A stretch of 64,000 nucleotides of DNA from an uncultured Clostridia bacterium (GCA_937912025.1 CALDOZ010000037.1:1-64000), one strand, 5' to 3'. Numbered from the stretch's first letter, positions 42,636 to 53,493 are shown. Translations and numbers: made by a program. The notes: a model not told the origin generated them from the sequence alone.

Positions 42636-43514
42636 ATGAAAACAAATGAAATTGCGTTAGAATTTTACGTTAAAATAAATGACGTAAAGATAAAATTTTA
42701 TATAAATAATAATTTTAGTTCAGACCAAACTAAATTAAAATCAGTTCCACATAACCATCACGATTATGAAGTTCATTATTTGTTTTTTGGTAATTACACT
42801 TACGTTATAGATAACGTCGAGTACGATATTCAAGACGATAAAATTTTAATTATTAAACCAGGGGAGTATCATTATTTAAAGCGTAAAAACGATAGAGATT
42901 TTAAGGAGTTTAATTTAAGATTTTCAATTGAACAACCGCGTGAAAACGAATTAACGTCAATAAAAAACAACTATAAATATATAGTTAATTTATTAAATAA
43001 AACCAGAATAACAGCAATCAACGTTAAGTTAGGTAGAATTTTTTTCTTGTTGGGTGAAGAATTAAAACATCAAAAGTACGGGTTTACTGACGCCGTTAAA
43101 AGTTATGCTATTTTAACGTTAACAGAATTTATTCGATTGCTTGACGATAATGATAATACCGCTCAGGACGCGCAAGAAATTTTAGGTTATAGTAGAACTA
43201 AAATAGATGAGTTTTTTTGCGAAAAATATCTTACTAACGTATCTATTGAAGACCTTGCTAACGATATGAGTATTTCATCAAGGCAAGCAAATAGGATTAT
43301 CAAAAAAATGTACGGTGTTAATTTTTCGCAAAAACTTAGAGAAATGCGACTTTACGAATGCGCTGTGCGCTTAGTAAACACTAACGAGAGTATAACTAAA
43401 ATTTGTACCGATTGCGGTTTTCAAAACAATACCCACTTTTTTAATATTTTTAAAGATAAGTTTGGTGTAACTCCATCAGAATATAGGAATTTAGGTAATA
43501 AATCTTCAAATTAA
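42636..43514 (+). CDS. AraC-family transcriptional regulator
   Basis: 292 residues. An N-terminal cupin (VPHNHHDYEVHYLFFGNYTYVID; ILIIKPGEYHYL) is followed by a C-terminal AraC helix-turn-helix pair (SIEDLANDMSISSRQANRIIKKM; ITKICTDCGFQNNTHFFNIFKDKFGVTPSEYR). Likely regulator of the divergent sialidase-aldolase operon and of itself through the dyad at 42549-42596. There is no Shine-Dalgarno, and the -10 box lies immediately upstream. Confidence 0.88.
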   Translation: MKTNEIALEFYVKINDVKIKFYINNNFSSDQTKLKSVPHNHHDYEVHYLFFGNYTYVIDNVEYDIQDDKILIIKPGEYHYLKRKNDRDFKEFNLRFSIEQPRENELTSIKNNYKYIVNLLNKTRITAINVKLGRIFFLLGEELKHQKYGFTDAVKSYAILTLTEFIRLLDDNDNTAQDAQEILGYSRTKIDEFFCEKYLTNVSIEDLANDMSISSRQANRIIKKMYGVNFSQKLREMRLYECAVRLVNTNESITKICTDCGFQNNTHFFNIFKDKFGVTPSEYRNLGNKSSN

Positions 43515-43522
43515 AAAATTTT

Positions 43523-43546
43523 TGGCGTAGCAAGTTTGCTACGCCA
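43523..43546. terminator. Terminator between convergent genes
   Basis: TGGCGTAGCAA pairs with TTGCTACGCCA around GT. Its minus-strand tail is AAAAATTTTTTAA, its plus-strand tail TTAAAATTT. Confidence 0.75.
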
Positions 43547-43560
43547 TTAAAATTTAATTA

Positions 43561-44835
43561 TTAAAAATGACCTACGTCAACGGCATTTTTTCCGTGTAAA
43601 ATTACGCTTTTATCTTCTGGAACGTAACTGTCTGGGAAATGTACCATAACGTTTTGATTTTCAAGCGCTTTTTGTAACGCTTTAATATTAACGTCATATA
43701 CCGCGCAATTATTTTCTATTGCAAGCGAAGCGCATTCTCCCGCTGCTTGACCTGTTAAAATAGCAGGTGGTATAACTCTAAGTAAATCCCATCCGTAACC
43801 TTCACCCGAAGCGCATCTTCCAGCCGTTAATACGTTTGGAAAACCCTTTTTAGTAATCGTTCTAAGCGGAACTTCCCATAAATGGTCGCGATGTTCAAAA
43901 TCGTTAATTGCGCAAATACTATCGTCAAAGTGCTTATAACAGTCGCTTACTTTTAAAGTGTAATCGCCGCTAAGTCTACAAGTAGTTCTAAACTGAGGCA
44001 TTGTTGGAAGGGTAATAATATCACGCTCGTTTGGTTGAGATTTTTTCATTTTGTCAAGTACGATTTTTTGGTTTGTAACTAAATAATCGGTAACTTCTTC
44101 AACTGTTAATCCACTCCATTTAGGAACGTTATTAGGTTGATTATCGCCCCATAGGTTGATTGAACCACCACTTTCGCCGGTAATTGCATAATATACGTCG
44201 TTTTTGTCAATTGCTTTATGCATAGCGTTTAGGGTAAGCATTTTAACTGAATATGTAAAATAGTTTTCGCCGTTAATTACGGGAACGTTCATTCTTCTTA
44301 AAACGTCTGCATCGCCCGACGTGTCTATTATAATTTTACATCCGTAAAGTTCAAGCCCCGACTTGCTATCAACAATTAAACCCTTAACAACGTTGTTTTC
44401 CGTTATAGGTTCAGTTGCAATACAGTCGTACAATAAATCAACGCCTGACTTTTGAATTTCTTCAAGTAATTGAAGGGCAAAAATATTAGGGGAATATCTT
44501 TGAACGTAACGTTCGTTAGTGGTTGTAGACGGTTCGCCGTTTTTCCAGTCGTTAGGAATGGTGTTATAAGATAGTTCGGCGCTTTTTCTAAGCCATTTTT
44601 CAGCCAAACCAAATATTATTTGCTTACCACGACCGTTGCACATAGGAACGAAAAAGTTTATTAAACCTATCGTGCCAAGACCGCCAAGCAAGTTGGTTTT
44701 TTCAATAAGTAATACGGACTTGCCGTTGTTTGCTACCGATATTGCTGCCGCGCAACCTGAAACACCGCCACCTACAACGATAACGTCGTAATTCTTTTTG
44801 ACGTTTAAAGCTTTTGTAAAAGTAAATTTATTCAT
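43561..44835 (-). CDS. FAD-dependent oxidoreductase
   Basis: 424 residues. Rossmann FAD-binding start: YDVIVVGGGVSGCAAAISVA followed by LLIEKTNLLGG. The TSGDADVLRR and LTAGRCASGEGYGWD segments are typical of the FAD-dependent oxidoreductases (PF12831) found with carbohydrate genes. Substrate unknown. No signal peptide. The ATG at 44835 with GAGGTG upstream is preferred over a longer frame from 44901 that overlaps the promoter. Own promoter; convergent with the AraC gene. Confidence 0.85.
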   Translation of the reverse strand: MNKFTFTKALNVKKNYDVIVVGGGVSGCAAAISVANNGKSVLLIEKTNLLGGLGTIGLINFFVPMCNGRGKQIIFGLAEKWLRKSAELSYNTIPNDWKNGEPSTTTNERYVQRYSPNIFALQLLEEIQKSGVDLLYDCIATEPITENNVVKGLIVDSKSGLELYGCKIIIDTSGDADVLRRMNVPVINGENYFTYSVKMLTLNAMHKAIDKNDVYYAITGESGGSINLWGDNQPNNVPKWSGLTVEEVTDYLVTNQKIVLDKMKKSQPNERDIITLPTMPQFRTTCRLSGDYTLKVSDCYKHFDDSICAINDFEHRDHLWEVPLRTITKKGFPNVLTAGRCASGEGYGWDLLRVIPPAILTGQAAGECASLAIENNCAVYDVNIKALQKALENQNVMVHFPDSYVPEDKSVILHGKNAVDVGHF

Positions 44836-44850
44836 AAACACCTCGATGTA

Positions 44851-44879
44851 ATTATATAATACGGCAAGCGATTTTGCAA
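44851..44879 (-). promoter_or_regulatory. Promoter for FAD oxidoreductase
   Basis: Minus strand TTGCAA (44879-44874), 17 bases, TATAAT (44856-44851). Confidence 0.7.
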
Positions 44880-44931
44880 TATAAAATTTTAACTTGACCA
44901 TGTATTATATTAACTAAATAAATATTATATT

Positions 44932-44968
44932 AAAAAAGGAAGACTATTCTCATATTTGCCTTCCTTTT
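44932..44968 (-). terminator. Terminator after SGNH gene
   Basis: AAAAGGAAG pairs with CTTCCTTTT across a 16-base loop, 10 bases after the SGNH stop on the minus strand, with T-run. Confidence 0.65.
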
Positions 44969-44978
44969 AATTATTTAA

Positions 44979-45641
44979 TTAAAAATTAATTAAGTAGTTT
45001 TCAATAATATCAGTTAATACTTTATAACCGTTGTCGTTAGGGTGTAATCCGTCAGGCATAAAAGTTTGCTGAATAATTTCTATTTCAGGTTGTAAGCCAG
45101 AAATTTTATATAAATCTAAAACGGGAATAGAAAAATATTCACAAGTTTGTCTAATAGCGTTAACGTATTCTATTAAAGTGTGATTGCCGTCCGCTTTTTT
45201 CTTAGGTTCAAGTTCTTCACGTCTATGAAGGGGAGTAAAGAAAATTATTTTAGCAAAAGGAAATTTATTTTTAAGCCTTGTAATTAAATCGCGTACCGCG
45301 CCGTAAAAAGTATAAAGTGAATCATCGCCAAACTTACCAAAACTTGCATCGCCGTGTCCAAAGTCGTTAGTCCCGCCAAACACGCAAATAACGTCGGTAT
45401 TGTCGGGTATTTTATTTACGCGAGTATAGAATGGGTTTTCGTCCCAATGTGGACTGTCAGGATTGTAGGGCTTTTTAAGTTGTTCTGCAATTCTCGTTCC
45501 GCCGATACCTAAATTAACTACTTTACATTCGGGGTGACGTTTTTGAAATAAAGATGCGTAGCAATTTGAAACGTCGCTTGCGCCGTGACCTTCCGTTATG
45601 CTATCTCCTAAAAAACATATAGTTTTATTATTTAAATTCAT
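44979..45641 (-). CDS. SGNH/GDSL-family hydrolase
   Basis: 220 residues. Block I FLGDSITEGHG (Ser14), block II NLGIGGTR, block III FGGTNDFGHGD, and block V MPDGLHPNDNG (Asp and His). A cytoplasmic esterase or deacetylase, probably of acylated sugars. Starts one base after the stop of the upstream ABC gene with GGAGG inside that gene's end, so the two are co-transcribed. Confidence 0.9.
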   Translation of the reverse strand: MNLNNKTICFLGDSITEGHGASDVSNCYASLFQKRHPECKVVNLGIGGTRIAEQLKKPYNPDSPHWDENPFYTRVNKIPDNTDVICVFGGTNDFGHGDASFGKFGDDSLYTFYGAVRDLITRLKNKFPFAKIIFFTPLHRREELEPKKKADGNHTLIEYVNAIRQTCEYFSIPVLDLYKISGLQPEIEIIQQTFMPDGLHPNDNGYKVLTDIIENYLINF

Positions 45642-45642
45642 G

Positions 45643-47481
45643 TTATTCCTCCATTGATTTTGTTGCTATATCGTTAAGGTTTTTAAGTTCGTAAAATTTA
45701 CCTTTTTTTGCCATAAGTTCGTCAAACGTGCCAACTTCAACCATTTGACCGTTTTCCATAACGACTATTCTATTGGCGTTGCGTATTGTTGATAGACGGT
45801 GCGCAACTATAAACGTCGTATGGTTTTTAATAATTTCTTCAATTGCTTTTTGAACGTGGTATTCGGAAATATTATCAAGCGCGGAAGTTGCTTCGTCAAG
45901 AATAAAAATACTTGGATTTCTAATAAGTGCGCGCGCTATAGTAATACGCTGTTTTTGACCACCGCTAAGTTTTCCGCCGTGTTCGCCAATGTTTGTATCT
46001 AGACCTAATGGCATTTCTTTTAAAAACTCCTCAACGTTAGACATTTTAATAACGCGTTGTAAATCTTCTTCGTTATATCTATGTAAGCCGTAAGTGATAT
46101 TTTCTCGTATTGTTCCTTCAAATAAAATGCTGTTTTGTGGAACTACTGAAATACTATGTCTATATTCGGCAAGGTCAATATCTTCAATGTTTTTACCGTC
46201 TATGCTAAGAGCTCCGCTCGTAGGTTTTAAAAAGCCAATAATCATATTCATAATAGTTGACTTACCAGAACCCGAACTACCAACAAACGCTATACATTCG
46301 CCCTTTTTAACTTCAAGGTTAAAGTTTTTAATCATATCCGTTTGAGTATTAGGGTAGCGGTAACAAACGTTATCGAACTTGATACTGCCTTCAACTTTTT
46401 TAAATACTTGCTTGCCAAAATTATTTTCAATATCTTCGCTATTCATTATTTCAGAAACGGAGTGTATTGCTTCTTTACCCGTTGCAATTTGTGGGAAAGA
46501 ATTTATAAGCGTGTTAACGTTATTGTTAATTGAAGCAAATAACGATTGGAATAAAACTATTGCGCCGGCAGTAAAACCGGGAACGCCGTTTATTGTCATA
46601 ATCACACTAAAAAACAAGCATAAACCGCTAAACATTTGAGAAGTAATCCAACTAGCCGAGCCAAATAGAGCAAGCGTTTTGTCAACTTGTAAGCCTTTTT
46701 TTGTTAGTTTATTTATGTTTTTTTCAAATTCGTTAATTTCATATTCTTCAAGACCGTGCGCTTTCGTTACTTGTAACATTTCAAGCATTTGCGAAAGTTT
46801 TGAAGATAAGTTTTCCGTTTCTTGACGTAACTGTCTTGTGTTATTAGATATAGGCTTACGAAAAAATCTTGTAAGCAAAATGTTTGATGGTATTACTATT
46901 ATAAAGAACGCTACTATAAGCGGGCTTTGATATAACGCCATTGCAATAGCGATAAGTAGTTGAATTATAGTTGTAAATAGCGTACAAACAAGTAAGTGAA
47001 CGTAAGTATCTATGCTGTCGGTATCTTTTAAGAATTTACTTTGAAGTTTGCCGCTTTCAATTTCTTTATGGTAGGTAATAGAAAGCCTTTGTAATTTTCT
47101 TACAACCGTTGCTTTTATACCTGCGCTCGTCGTTCTAAGCATATTATTAGTAACGTTAGCGTAAATTTTGTGAGTAAAATAATTTTGCAAAACGGCAATA
47201 GCAAAAATAATTCCTAATATTATAATTTTTGTAACGTCAGGATTTCCAGACGTTACCTCGTCAATAACCATTGAAGTTATAAACGGAGTTAATAAAACGG
47301 GTATATGTTTTATCGTATAAAGTAAAACGGACAATAAAATTGTTGGTATTCGTTTGCGTAAAATACCAAGAATAATTTTACTGTCAGGGTCTTTTGTTTT
47401 TGAAGTTTCACGAAATATAGAATCGTAATCAGGAATTTTGTTTACTTCATGCAAGTTAGTGTTCTTATTAGCGTGTTTCAT
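45643..47481 (-). CDS. ABC transporter, fused membrane and ATPase domains
   Basis: 612 residues. Exporter-type half transporter: about six transmembrane helices in residues 50-340, then an ATPase domain with Walker A VGSSGSGKST, signature LSGGQKQR, Walker B FILDEATSAL and switch His VAHRLST. Probably a homodimer; the substrate is unknown (lipid, peptide or drug). The N-terminus has about 40 extra polar residues. The upstream GGAGG gives the start. Own promoter. Confidence 0.92.
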   Translation of the reverse strand: MKHANKNTNLHEVNKIPDYDSIFRETSKTKDPDSKIILGILRKRIPTILLSVLLYTIKHIPVLLTPFITSMVIDEVTSGNPDVTKIIILGIIFAIAVLQNYFTHKIYANVTNNMLRTTSAGIKATVVRKLQRLSITYHKEIESGKLQSKFLKDTDSIDTYVHLLVCTLFTTIIQLLIAIAMALYQSPLIVAFFIIVIPSNILLTRFFRKPISNNTRQLRQETENLSSKLSQMLEMLQVTKAHGLEEYEINEFEKNINKLTKKGLQVDKTLALFGSASWITSQMFSGLCLFFSVIMTINGVPGFTAGAIVLFQSLFASINNNVNTLINSFPQIATGKEAIHSVSEIMNSEDIENNFGKQVFKKVEGSIKFDNVCYRYPNTQTDMIKNFNLEVKKGECIAFVGSSGSGKSTIMNMIIGFLKPTSGALSIDGKNIEDIDLAEYRHSISVVPQNSILFEGTIRENITYGLHRYNEEDLQRVIKMSNVEEFLKEMPLGLDTNIGEHGGKLSGGQKQRITIARALIRNPSIFILDEATSALDNISEYHVQKAIEEIIKNHTTFIVAHRLSTIRNANRIVVMENGQMVEVGTFDELMAKKGKFYELKNLNDIATKSMEE

Positions 47482-47525
47482 ATAAAACCTCCATATAAAA
47501 TGGCTATGGTTTATTTGTTATAAAG

Positions 47526-47554
47526 AATGTAGCACAATAAAAAACCGTTGTCAA
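47526..47554 (-). promoter_or_regulatory. Promoter for ABC exporter
   Basis: Minus strand TTGACA (47554-47549), 17 bases, TACATT (47531-47526). Confidence 0.65.
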
Positions 47555-47565
47555 CCGTAAATTAA

Positions 47566-47599
47566 AAAAATAACCGATTTTTTTTAATCGGTTATTTTT
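47566..47599 (-). terminator. Terminator after gdhA
   Basis: AAAAATAACCGATT pairs with AATCGGTTATTTTT (14 bp) around a T-rich loop. Confidence 0.88.
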
Positions 47600-47617
47600 A
47601 TGAGTATTTTTAAAGTT

Positions 47618-49026
<1,409 letters not shown>

Positions 49027-49188
49027 TAAATTTTTTAGTCTTTTTACATAATTTTCCAACTAAACTCACTTTTATTAATTTGTTTGCGGTAGACGGATTT
49101 TATTACGCGTAGCGTCGTTAGATATGTTTTTAATATTGAAAATAGCATTAAAATTAACTCAAATTAACCTTATATAATATTAAAAATA

Positions 49189-49217
49189 TTGTAAATAAAG
49201 GTTATTTATGCTAAAAT
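49189..49217 (+). promoter_or_regulatory. Promoter for peptidase E-like gene
   Basis: TTGTAA, 17 bases, TAAAAT, then TGGAGG before the ATG at 49238. The 49027-49188 stretch between this and gdhA shows nothing else I can name. Confidence 0.55.
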
Positions 49218-49237
49218 ATATATATACTGGAGGAAAT

Positions 49238-49933
49238 ATGAAAAGAATAATTGCATTTGGTGGTGGAGATATGCAACGCAAAACCACTTTAGAGATTGAT
49301 AAACACGTTGCAACTTACGCTAAAGATCACGCAGGAGATAAGCGCGCGTACGGGTTATATATAGGTACGGCGTCACACGATTTTATGCCAGCGTTTAACA
49401 CGTTTAGAAAAATTTACACGTCAGTTTTCGATATAAAAGCCGATTGCGTCATAACTGAAAAAGCAGTTATGGACGAAGAGAAAATCAACGCTAAATTTTT
49501 AAAGGCAGACTTTATTTTCGTTGGCGGTGGCGACACCGTTTATATGCTTAAACGCTGGCAAGAAACGGGGCTTATTACTAAAATTTTAGACGCGTACAAT
49601 AGGGGTGTAACTATCGTAGGGCGTTCCGCTGGCGCTATATGTTGGTTTGAAGATATGTACACGGATAGTTATATATTGCGTGGTGAAAGTAAAGAATATT
49701 GTTTCGAAAAAGGTCTTGGTTTAATTAAGGGACTTGCGTGTCCGCATTATAATTTAAGAGATAAAGATTTTGACTTTTCGTTTAGTAAGTCTAACTTTAA
49801 TAGCGCCGTAGCAATTGAGGATGATTGCGCCGTGCTTTATGAAGACGGGAATTTAGTAAAATCATTATCATCAGGCGGAAAGGCGTATAAAATTTATAAA
49901 AATAATTGTGAAATTATTAAGGAAAGTATATAA
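49238..49933 (+). CDS. Peptidase E-like protein (S51 family)
   Basis: 231 residues. Glutamine amidotransferase-like fold with the nucleophile elbow GRSAGAICW, FVGGGDTVYMLKRW and CPHYNLRD (His). Peptidase E cleaves Asp-X dipeptides; many Gram-positive members are of the YgaJ type. The ATG at 49238 has GGAGG 5 bases upstream; a longer frame from 49208 overlaps the promoter. Apparently monocistronic. Confidence 0.85.
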   Translation: MKRIIAFGGGDMQRKTTLEIDKHVATYAKDHAGDKRAYGLYIGTASHDFMPAFNTFRKIYTSVFDIKADCVITEKAVMDEEKINAKFLKADFIFVGGGDTVYMLKRWQETGLITKILDAYNRGVTIVGRSAGAICWFEDMYTDSYILRGESKEYCFEKGLGLIKGLACPHYNLRDKDFDFSFSKSNFNSAVAIEDDCAVLYEDGNLVKSLSSGGKAYKIYKNNCEIIKESI

Positions 49934-50010
49934 TTTCACCAAATTTTCACACAGTTTTTGCAAGTAGTTAATATTAAGGTTTTAAAATATCTTTATCATA
50001 GGAGGAAGTT

Positions 50011-50682
50011 ATGAAAAAGATACTAATTGTTGATGATGAACAAAAGATTAGGGAAGTTTTAAAAGAATACGCTGATTTTGAAGGGTACGCTACCGATGAA
50101 GCTGAAGATGGTATGGTGGCGGTAAAAAAATGCCGTGAAAACGAGTACGACCTTATTATTATGGACGTTATGATGCCCAAGCTCGATGGTTTTTCGGCGG
50201 TTAAAGAAATTAAAAAATATAAAGATATTCCTATAATAATGCTATCTGCAAGAACTGAGGAATACGATAAACTTTTTGGGTTTGAACTTGGCGTTGACGA
50301 TTACGTCGTTAAACCGTTTTCACCTAAAGAAGTTATGGCGAGAATTAACGCCGTTTTAAAACGTAAAAACGATTGTGGTAAAACCGATAGAGAAAACGTT
50401 AAGTTTGAGGGTTTAGAAATAGATTTTGCAGGTCGAAACGTTTATATCGATGGCGAAAAAGCAACTATGACTCCTAAGGAATACGAATTACTATTTTATA
50501 TGGTAAAAAATATAGGTATTGCTTTATCTCGCGAAAAATTATTGCGCGAAGTTTGGGGTTATGATTTTTACGGTGACGATAGGACTGTTGATACGCACGT
50601 TAAAATGCTCCGTAGCAATTTAAAACAATATCGTAAATTCGTTATCACTTTAAGAGGGGTTGGGTATAAATTCGAAGTATGA
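50011..50682 (+). CDS. OmpR-family response regulator
   Basis: 223 residues. Receiver: VDDEQ, phosphorylation site Asp52 in IMDVMMPKLDG, Lys101 in VVKPFSP. Winged-helix DNA-binding domain from about residue 125 (MTPKEYELLFYMV; RTVDTHVKMLRSNL; VGYKFEV). TAGGAGG precedes the ATG. It overlaps the histidine kinase by four bases (ATGA), so the system is co-translated. Confidence 0.95.
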   Translation: MKKILIVDDEQKIREVLKEYADFEGYATDEAEDGMVAVKKCRENEYDLIIMDVMMPKLDGFSAVKEIKKYKDIPIIMLSARTEEYDKLFGFELGVDDYVVKPFSPKEVMARINAVLKRKNDCGKTDRENVKFEGLEIDFAGRNVYIDGEKATMTPKEYELLFYMVKNIGIALSREKLLREVWGYDFYGDDRTVDTHVKMLRSNLKQYRKFVITLRGVGYKFEV

Positions 50683-52136
50683 AGAAAAAACGTAGCCACA
50701 AAAAACTAAGATTTCGTATATGGTTATATTTTATACTCTTTACTGTTTTTTGCGTAATGTTTATATGGCTTGTACAAACGTTGTTATTCGAGTATAACTA
50801 CCGCCTTGAAAAAGGTAATTCCATTATGACGCACGGCGAATTAATTTACTCTGCAATTACCGATAAAAACGACGCGTATATTCCCGATAATTACGTCGTT
50901 GCGTTAAACGAAAGCGGGGTAGAAGTAGTCGTCGTTCAAAAAATGGGTGACACGTTTAAGTTTTTATATCCAATAAAACCGCCAATAAACTCAAACGATT
51001 TTAATTACGAAGCGTATAATCATATTATAAATGAAATTGATACGGTAAAATTTTCAAATAAGCCCGTTTCTTCCGTTTCTAACGAAATAAGCGTTATGTA
51101 TTACGGCAGGTCTATTTCTCTTGAAACTGGTGAAGCGTATTTAATTTTAACTTGTCAAAATAACACGCTGACGGACGTTGTTAATACGTTAAGAAATCAA
51201 CTTATAATTACGGCGCTAGTAGCTATTATCGTTTCATTTTTTATTTCGTATTTAATAGCGGGTAGATTATCAGCGCCTATTGACAATATGAGTTACGTTG
51301 CAAAAAAATGGGCAATGGGCGATAATAACGTTGAGTTTGAAGGTGGCGATTTTGAAGAACTTAACGAACTTGCAACGGCGCTAAATTATGCTAAATCTGA
51401 GCAAACTAAGGCGGAATTATTGCAACGAGATTTACTTGCAAATATCACTCACGACTTAAAAACTCCGCTTACTATGATAAAGGCGTACGCAGAAAAAATC
51501 CGTGATTTATCTGGTGAAATTAAAGAAAAGCGTGATAAAGATACAGCCGTTATTATTGAGGAAACTGATAGGCTAACTTTGCTTGTTAATGATATACTCA
51601 GTTTATCAAAATTACAGTCGTACGTTGACACGCCTAAAATGCAACTTTTTAACCTTTCAAAACTTACCGAAACGATTGTTTATAGGTTTAACGAAGCGCT
51701 TTCTGAAAAAGGTTTTAAACTCGTTAGCCACGTTGAAAAGAATTTGTATACGATTGCGGACGAAAAAAAGATTGAAGAAGTTTTATATAATTTAATAGGA
51801 AATTCAGTTAACTATACCGGCGAAGACAAAATTGTTAAAATATATCTAACGTCGTCTGAAAATTTTGCAACGCTTGAAATTATTGATTCTGGTAAAGGTA
51901 TTGAAAAAGATAAGATTGACGGTATTTGGGAAAAATATTTAAGGTATTCTGAAACGCATCACCGTACGGTAAACGGAACAGGGCTTGGCTTATCTATTGT
52001 AAAAAGTATTTTAGATAGCCATAAAATTAAATACGGCGTTATAAGCAAAAAAGACGTCGGAAGCAATTTCTACGTTAAGTTTAAAATCGAAAAAGTAGAT
52101 GGCGTTAGTGAAAAGGGGGGGAGCGTAAATGGATAA
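50679..52136 (+). CDS. Sensor histidine kinase
   Basis: 485 residues. One transmembrane helix near residues 12-35, an extracytoplasmic sensor of about 130 residues (LYPIKPPINSND ...), and a second helix near 170-190. Then HAMP, HisKA with His258 in NITHDLKTPLTMIKAY, and the HATPase with NLIGNSVNYTGE, DSGKGI and GTGLGLSIV. The signal is unknown. It overlaps the response regulator at the start and a membrane protein by 8 bases at the end. Confidence 0.94.
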   Translation: MKKKRSHKKLRFRIWLYFILFTVFCVMFIWLVQTLLFEYNYRLEKGNSIMTHGELIYSAITDKNDAYIPDNYVVALNESGVEVVVVQKMGDTFKFLYPIKPPINSNDFNYEAYNHIINEIDTVKFSNKPVSSVSNEISVMYYGRSISLETGEAYLILTCQNNTLTDVVNTLRNQLIITALVAIIVSFFISYLIAGRLSAPIDNMSYVAKKWAMGDNNVEFEGGDFEELNELATALNYAKSEQTKAELLQRDLLANITHDLKTPLTMIKAYAEKIRDLSGEIKEKRDKDTAVIIEETDRLTLLVNDILSLSKLQSYVDTPKMQLFNLSKLTETIVYRFNEALSEKGFKLVSHVEKNLYTIADEKKIEEVLYNLIGNSVNYTGEDKIVKIYLTSSENFATLEIIDSGKGIEKDKIDGIWEKYLRYSETHHRTVNGTGLGLSIVKSILDSHKIKYGVISKKDVGSNFYVKFKIEKVDGVSEKGGSVNG

Positions 52137-53166
52137 CGACATTTTGCGCGTTAATAATAAAGACCGCATTTTTGACGAAGGGGTTAACGTTTCTTCTTTT
52201 GGTGAAAGCGTTCAAAAAAAAGTTGCCGTAAAAAAAGAAAATTCAGTACACAATTTTTTAGAAGATGAATTATTAGAAAAACAAGTTAACGTTGTAACTC
52301 AAAAAGAAGCCGTTGATAAGCCTAAACTTTTTGAACCGATAGCGCTTAGTATTTTACTAATAATGATTGCGTTAATTTTATCAATTGTGTGTTATTTTTC
52401 AGGTGAGTTGTTTATAGTCCCGGCATATATATTAATACTTGGATTAACTGTACCTATTTCGTTTAGTTTTTTCTTTTTTAGACTAAATACCCGTGGTGAC
52501 GTAAATTTTTTAACAATCGTTAAATTGTTTTTAGTGGGAATTGCAATAAGTATTGTGCTTTCGTTAATTTTTGAATTAATTTCTCGTAGTTATTTTGGCG
52601 ATTCGATAATATTTTCAGTAATTAAATGTACGGTCGAGTTGTTTATTGTAACGGTTATTACTATAGTAACTTTAAACTCTCATAAAAATTGTAGTTATAT
52701 AGCGGTGTTATTGGTGGCGTGCGCTGTTTCTTCAGGCTTTGCGTGCGCTCATACCGTTACCGAATGTTTTTACGATTTATTTATGCGTACCGAAGTTACC
52801 GATGGAAACGTAACTCAATCGCTTGGCGCTATTATAAACGATAGTAAATTTATAAAATTTAGCGTTAGAACGTTAGTTTTAGACGGGTTTAATATTGGAT
52901 TATTTAAACCTTTTATGTTTATTTCTTTAACTATTATAAACGGATATGCATTTAAGTATATAAGCACTAAAACGAATAATCGAACAACTAACAGTATGGC
53001 TGGTAGTTTATTCTTTCCGCTTACAATTTGTTTATATTCATTATCAGAATTTATTTCGTCTATTCCGTTTTTACAGTTACTCTATAACGCTATTGCGTTA
53101 GTGGTTACAATATATTCTTTTATTAGAATAATAAATTTTTGTATTAAGAACGAAAATTACAAATAA
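52129..53166 (+). CDS. Multi-spanning membrane protein of unknown function
   Basis: 345 residues. About 60 polar N-terminal residues are followed by roughly eight hydrophobic helices (ALSILLIMIALILSIVCYF, FLVGIAISIVLSLIFELI, CTVELFIVTVITIVTL, IAVLLVACAVSSGFACAH and others). It overlaps the histidine kinase by 8 bases with GGGGGGAG inside that gene, so it is a third member of the signalling operon. The helix with SSGFACAHTVTECF faintly recalls PrsW-type intramembrane proteases, but the usual Glu-Glu motif is not clear. I do not assign a function. A hairpin terminator follows at 53231. Confidence 0.75.
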   Translation: MDNDILRVNNKDRIFDEGVNVSSFGESVQKKVAVKKENSVHNFLEDELLEKQVNVVTQKEAVDKPKLFEPIALSILLIMIALILSIVCYFSGELFIVPAYILILGLTVPISFSFFFFRLNTRGDVNFLTIVKLFLVGIAISIVLSLIFELISRSYFGDSIIFSVIKCTVELFIVTVITIVTLNSHKNCSYIAVLLVACAVSSGFACAHTVTECFYDLFMRTEVTDGNVTQSLGAIINDSKFIKFSVRTLVLDGFNIGLFKPFMFISLTIINGYAFKYISTKTNNRTTNSMAGSLFFPLTICLYSLSEFISSIPFLQLLYNAIALVVTIYSFIRIINFCIKNENYK

Positions 53167-53230
53167 TTAGGAAAATGTTTTAAATTTTTTCCATTTTAAT
53201 ATTGCTATTACAAAACAAATATGTTATAAT

Positions 53231-53278
53231 ATTCTCGGTTATACGCTTGCTTGCAAGGGCGTATAACCGAGAATTTTT
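53231..53278 (+). terminator. Long hairpin after two-component operon
   Basis: ATTCTCGGTTATACGC pairs perfectly with GCGTATAACCGAGAAT (16 bp, 12-base loop) and is followed by TTTTT. It heads a 376-base gene-free stretch (53167-53542) that also holds the double-hairpin repeat, a TTTGC/GCAAA mini-hairpin and the next promoter. Confidence 0.8.
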
Positions 53279-53289
53279 CAATCGAAAAG

Positions 53290-53329
53290 TATGATTGCGA
53301 AAGCAAGCATAGTAAAACGGTAGTTTTAC
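53290..53329. repeat. 40-base double-hairpin repeat, copy 2
   Basis: TATG/CATA and TTGC/GCAA helices around a GAAA tetraloop (GNRA type), then GTAAAAC, GGTA, GTTTTAC. Copy 1 is at 13-52. The C:G pair of copy 1 is T:A here, with both strands of the stem changed together. Confidence 0.7.
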
Positions 53330-53333
53330 TGAT

Positions 53334-53346
53334 TTTGCAAAGCAAA
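53334..53346. repeat. TTTGC/GCAAA mini-hairpin
   Basis: TTTGC, loop AAA, GCAAA. Same core as the mini-hairpins at 39434 and 40466. Confidence 0.45.
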
Positions 53347-53464
53347 TTATTCTATAAATTTTATTCTTTATTAAAAAATTAAAAAAATTTGCTTTAAAAT
53401 TGGTAAATAATGATACAAAATTATTAAAAAATATAACATGCTTATTATTTGTCTAAAATAGTAA

Positions 53465-53493
53465 TTGATTTTATTTAAAATGTTTGTTATAAT
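53465..53493 (+). promoter_or_regulatory. Promoter for 343-residue barrel-like gene
   Basis: TTGATT, 17 bases, TATAAT. TTGGAG precedes the ATG at 53543. Confidence 0.65.

Noticed and set aside
49027..49188. Hidden gene or RNA between gdhA and the peptidase gene
   Set aside because: No open frame with a ribosome-binding site, no tRNA-like fold and no strong hairpin seen.
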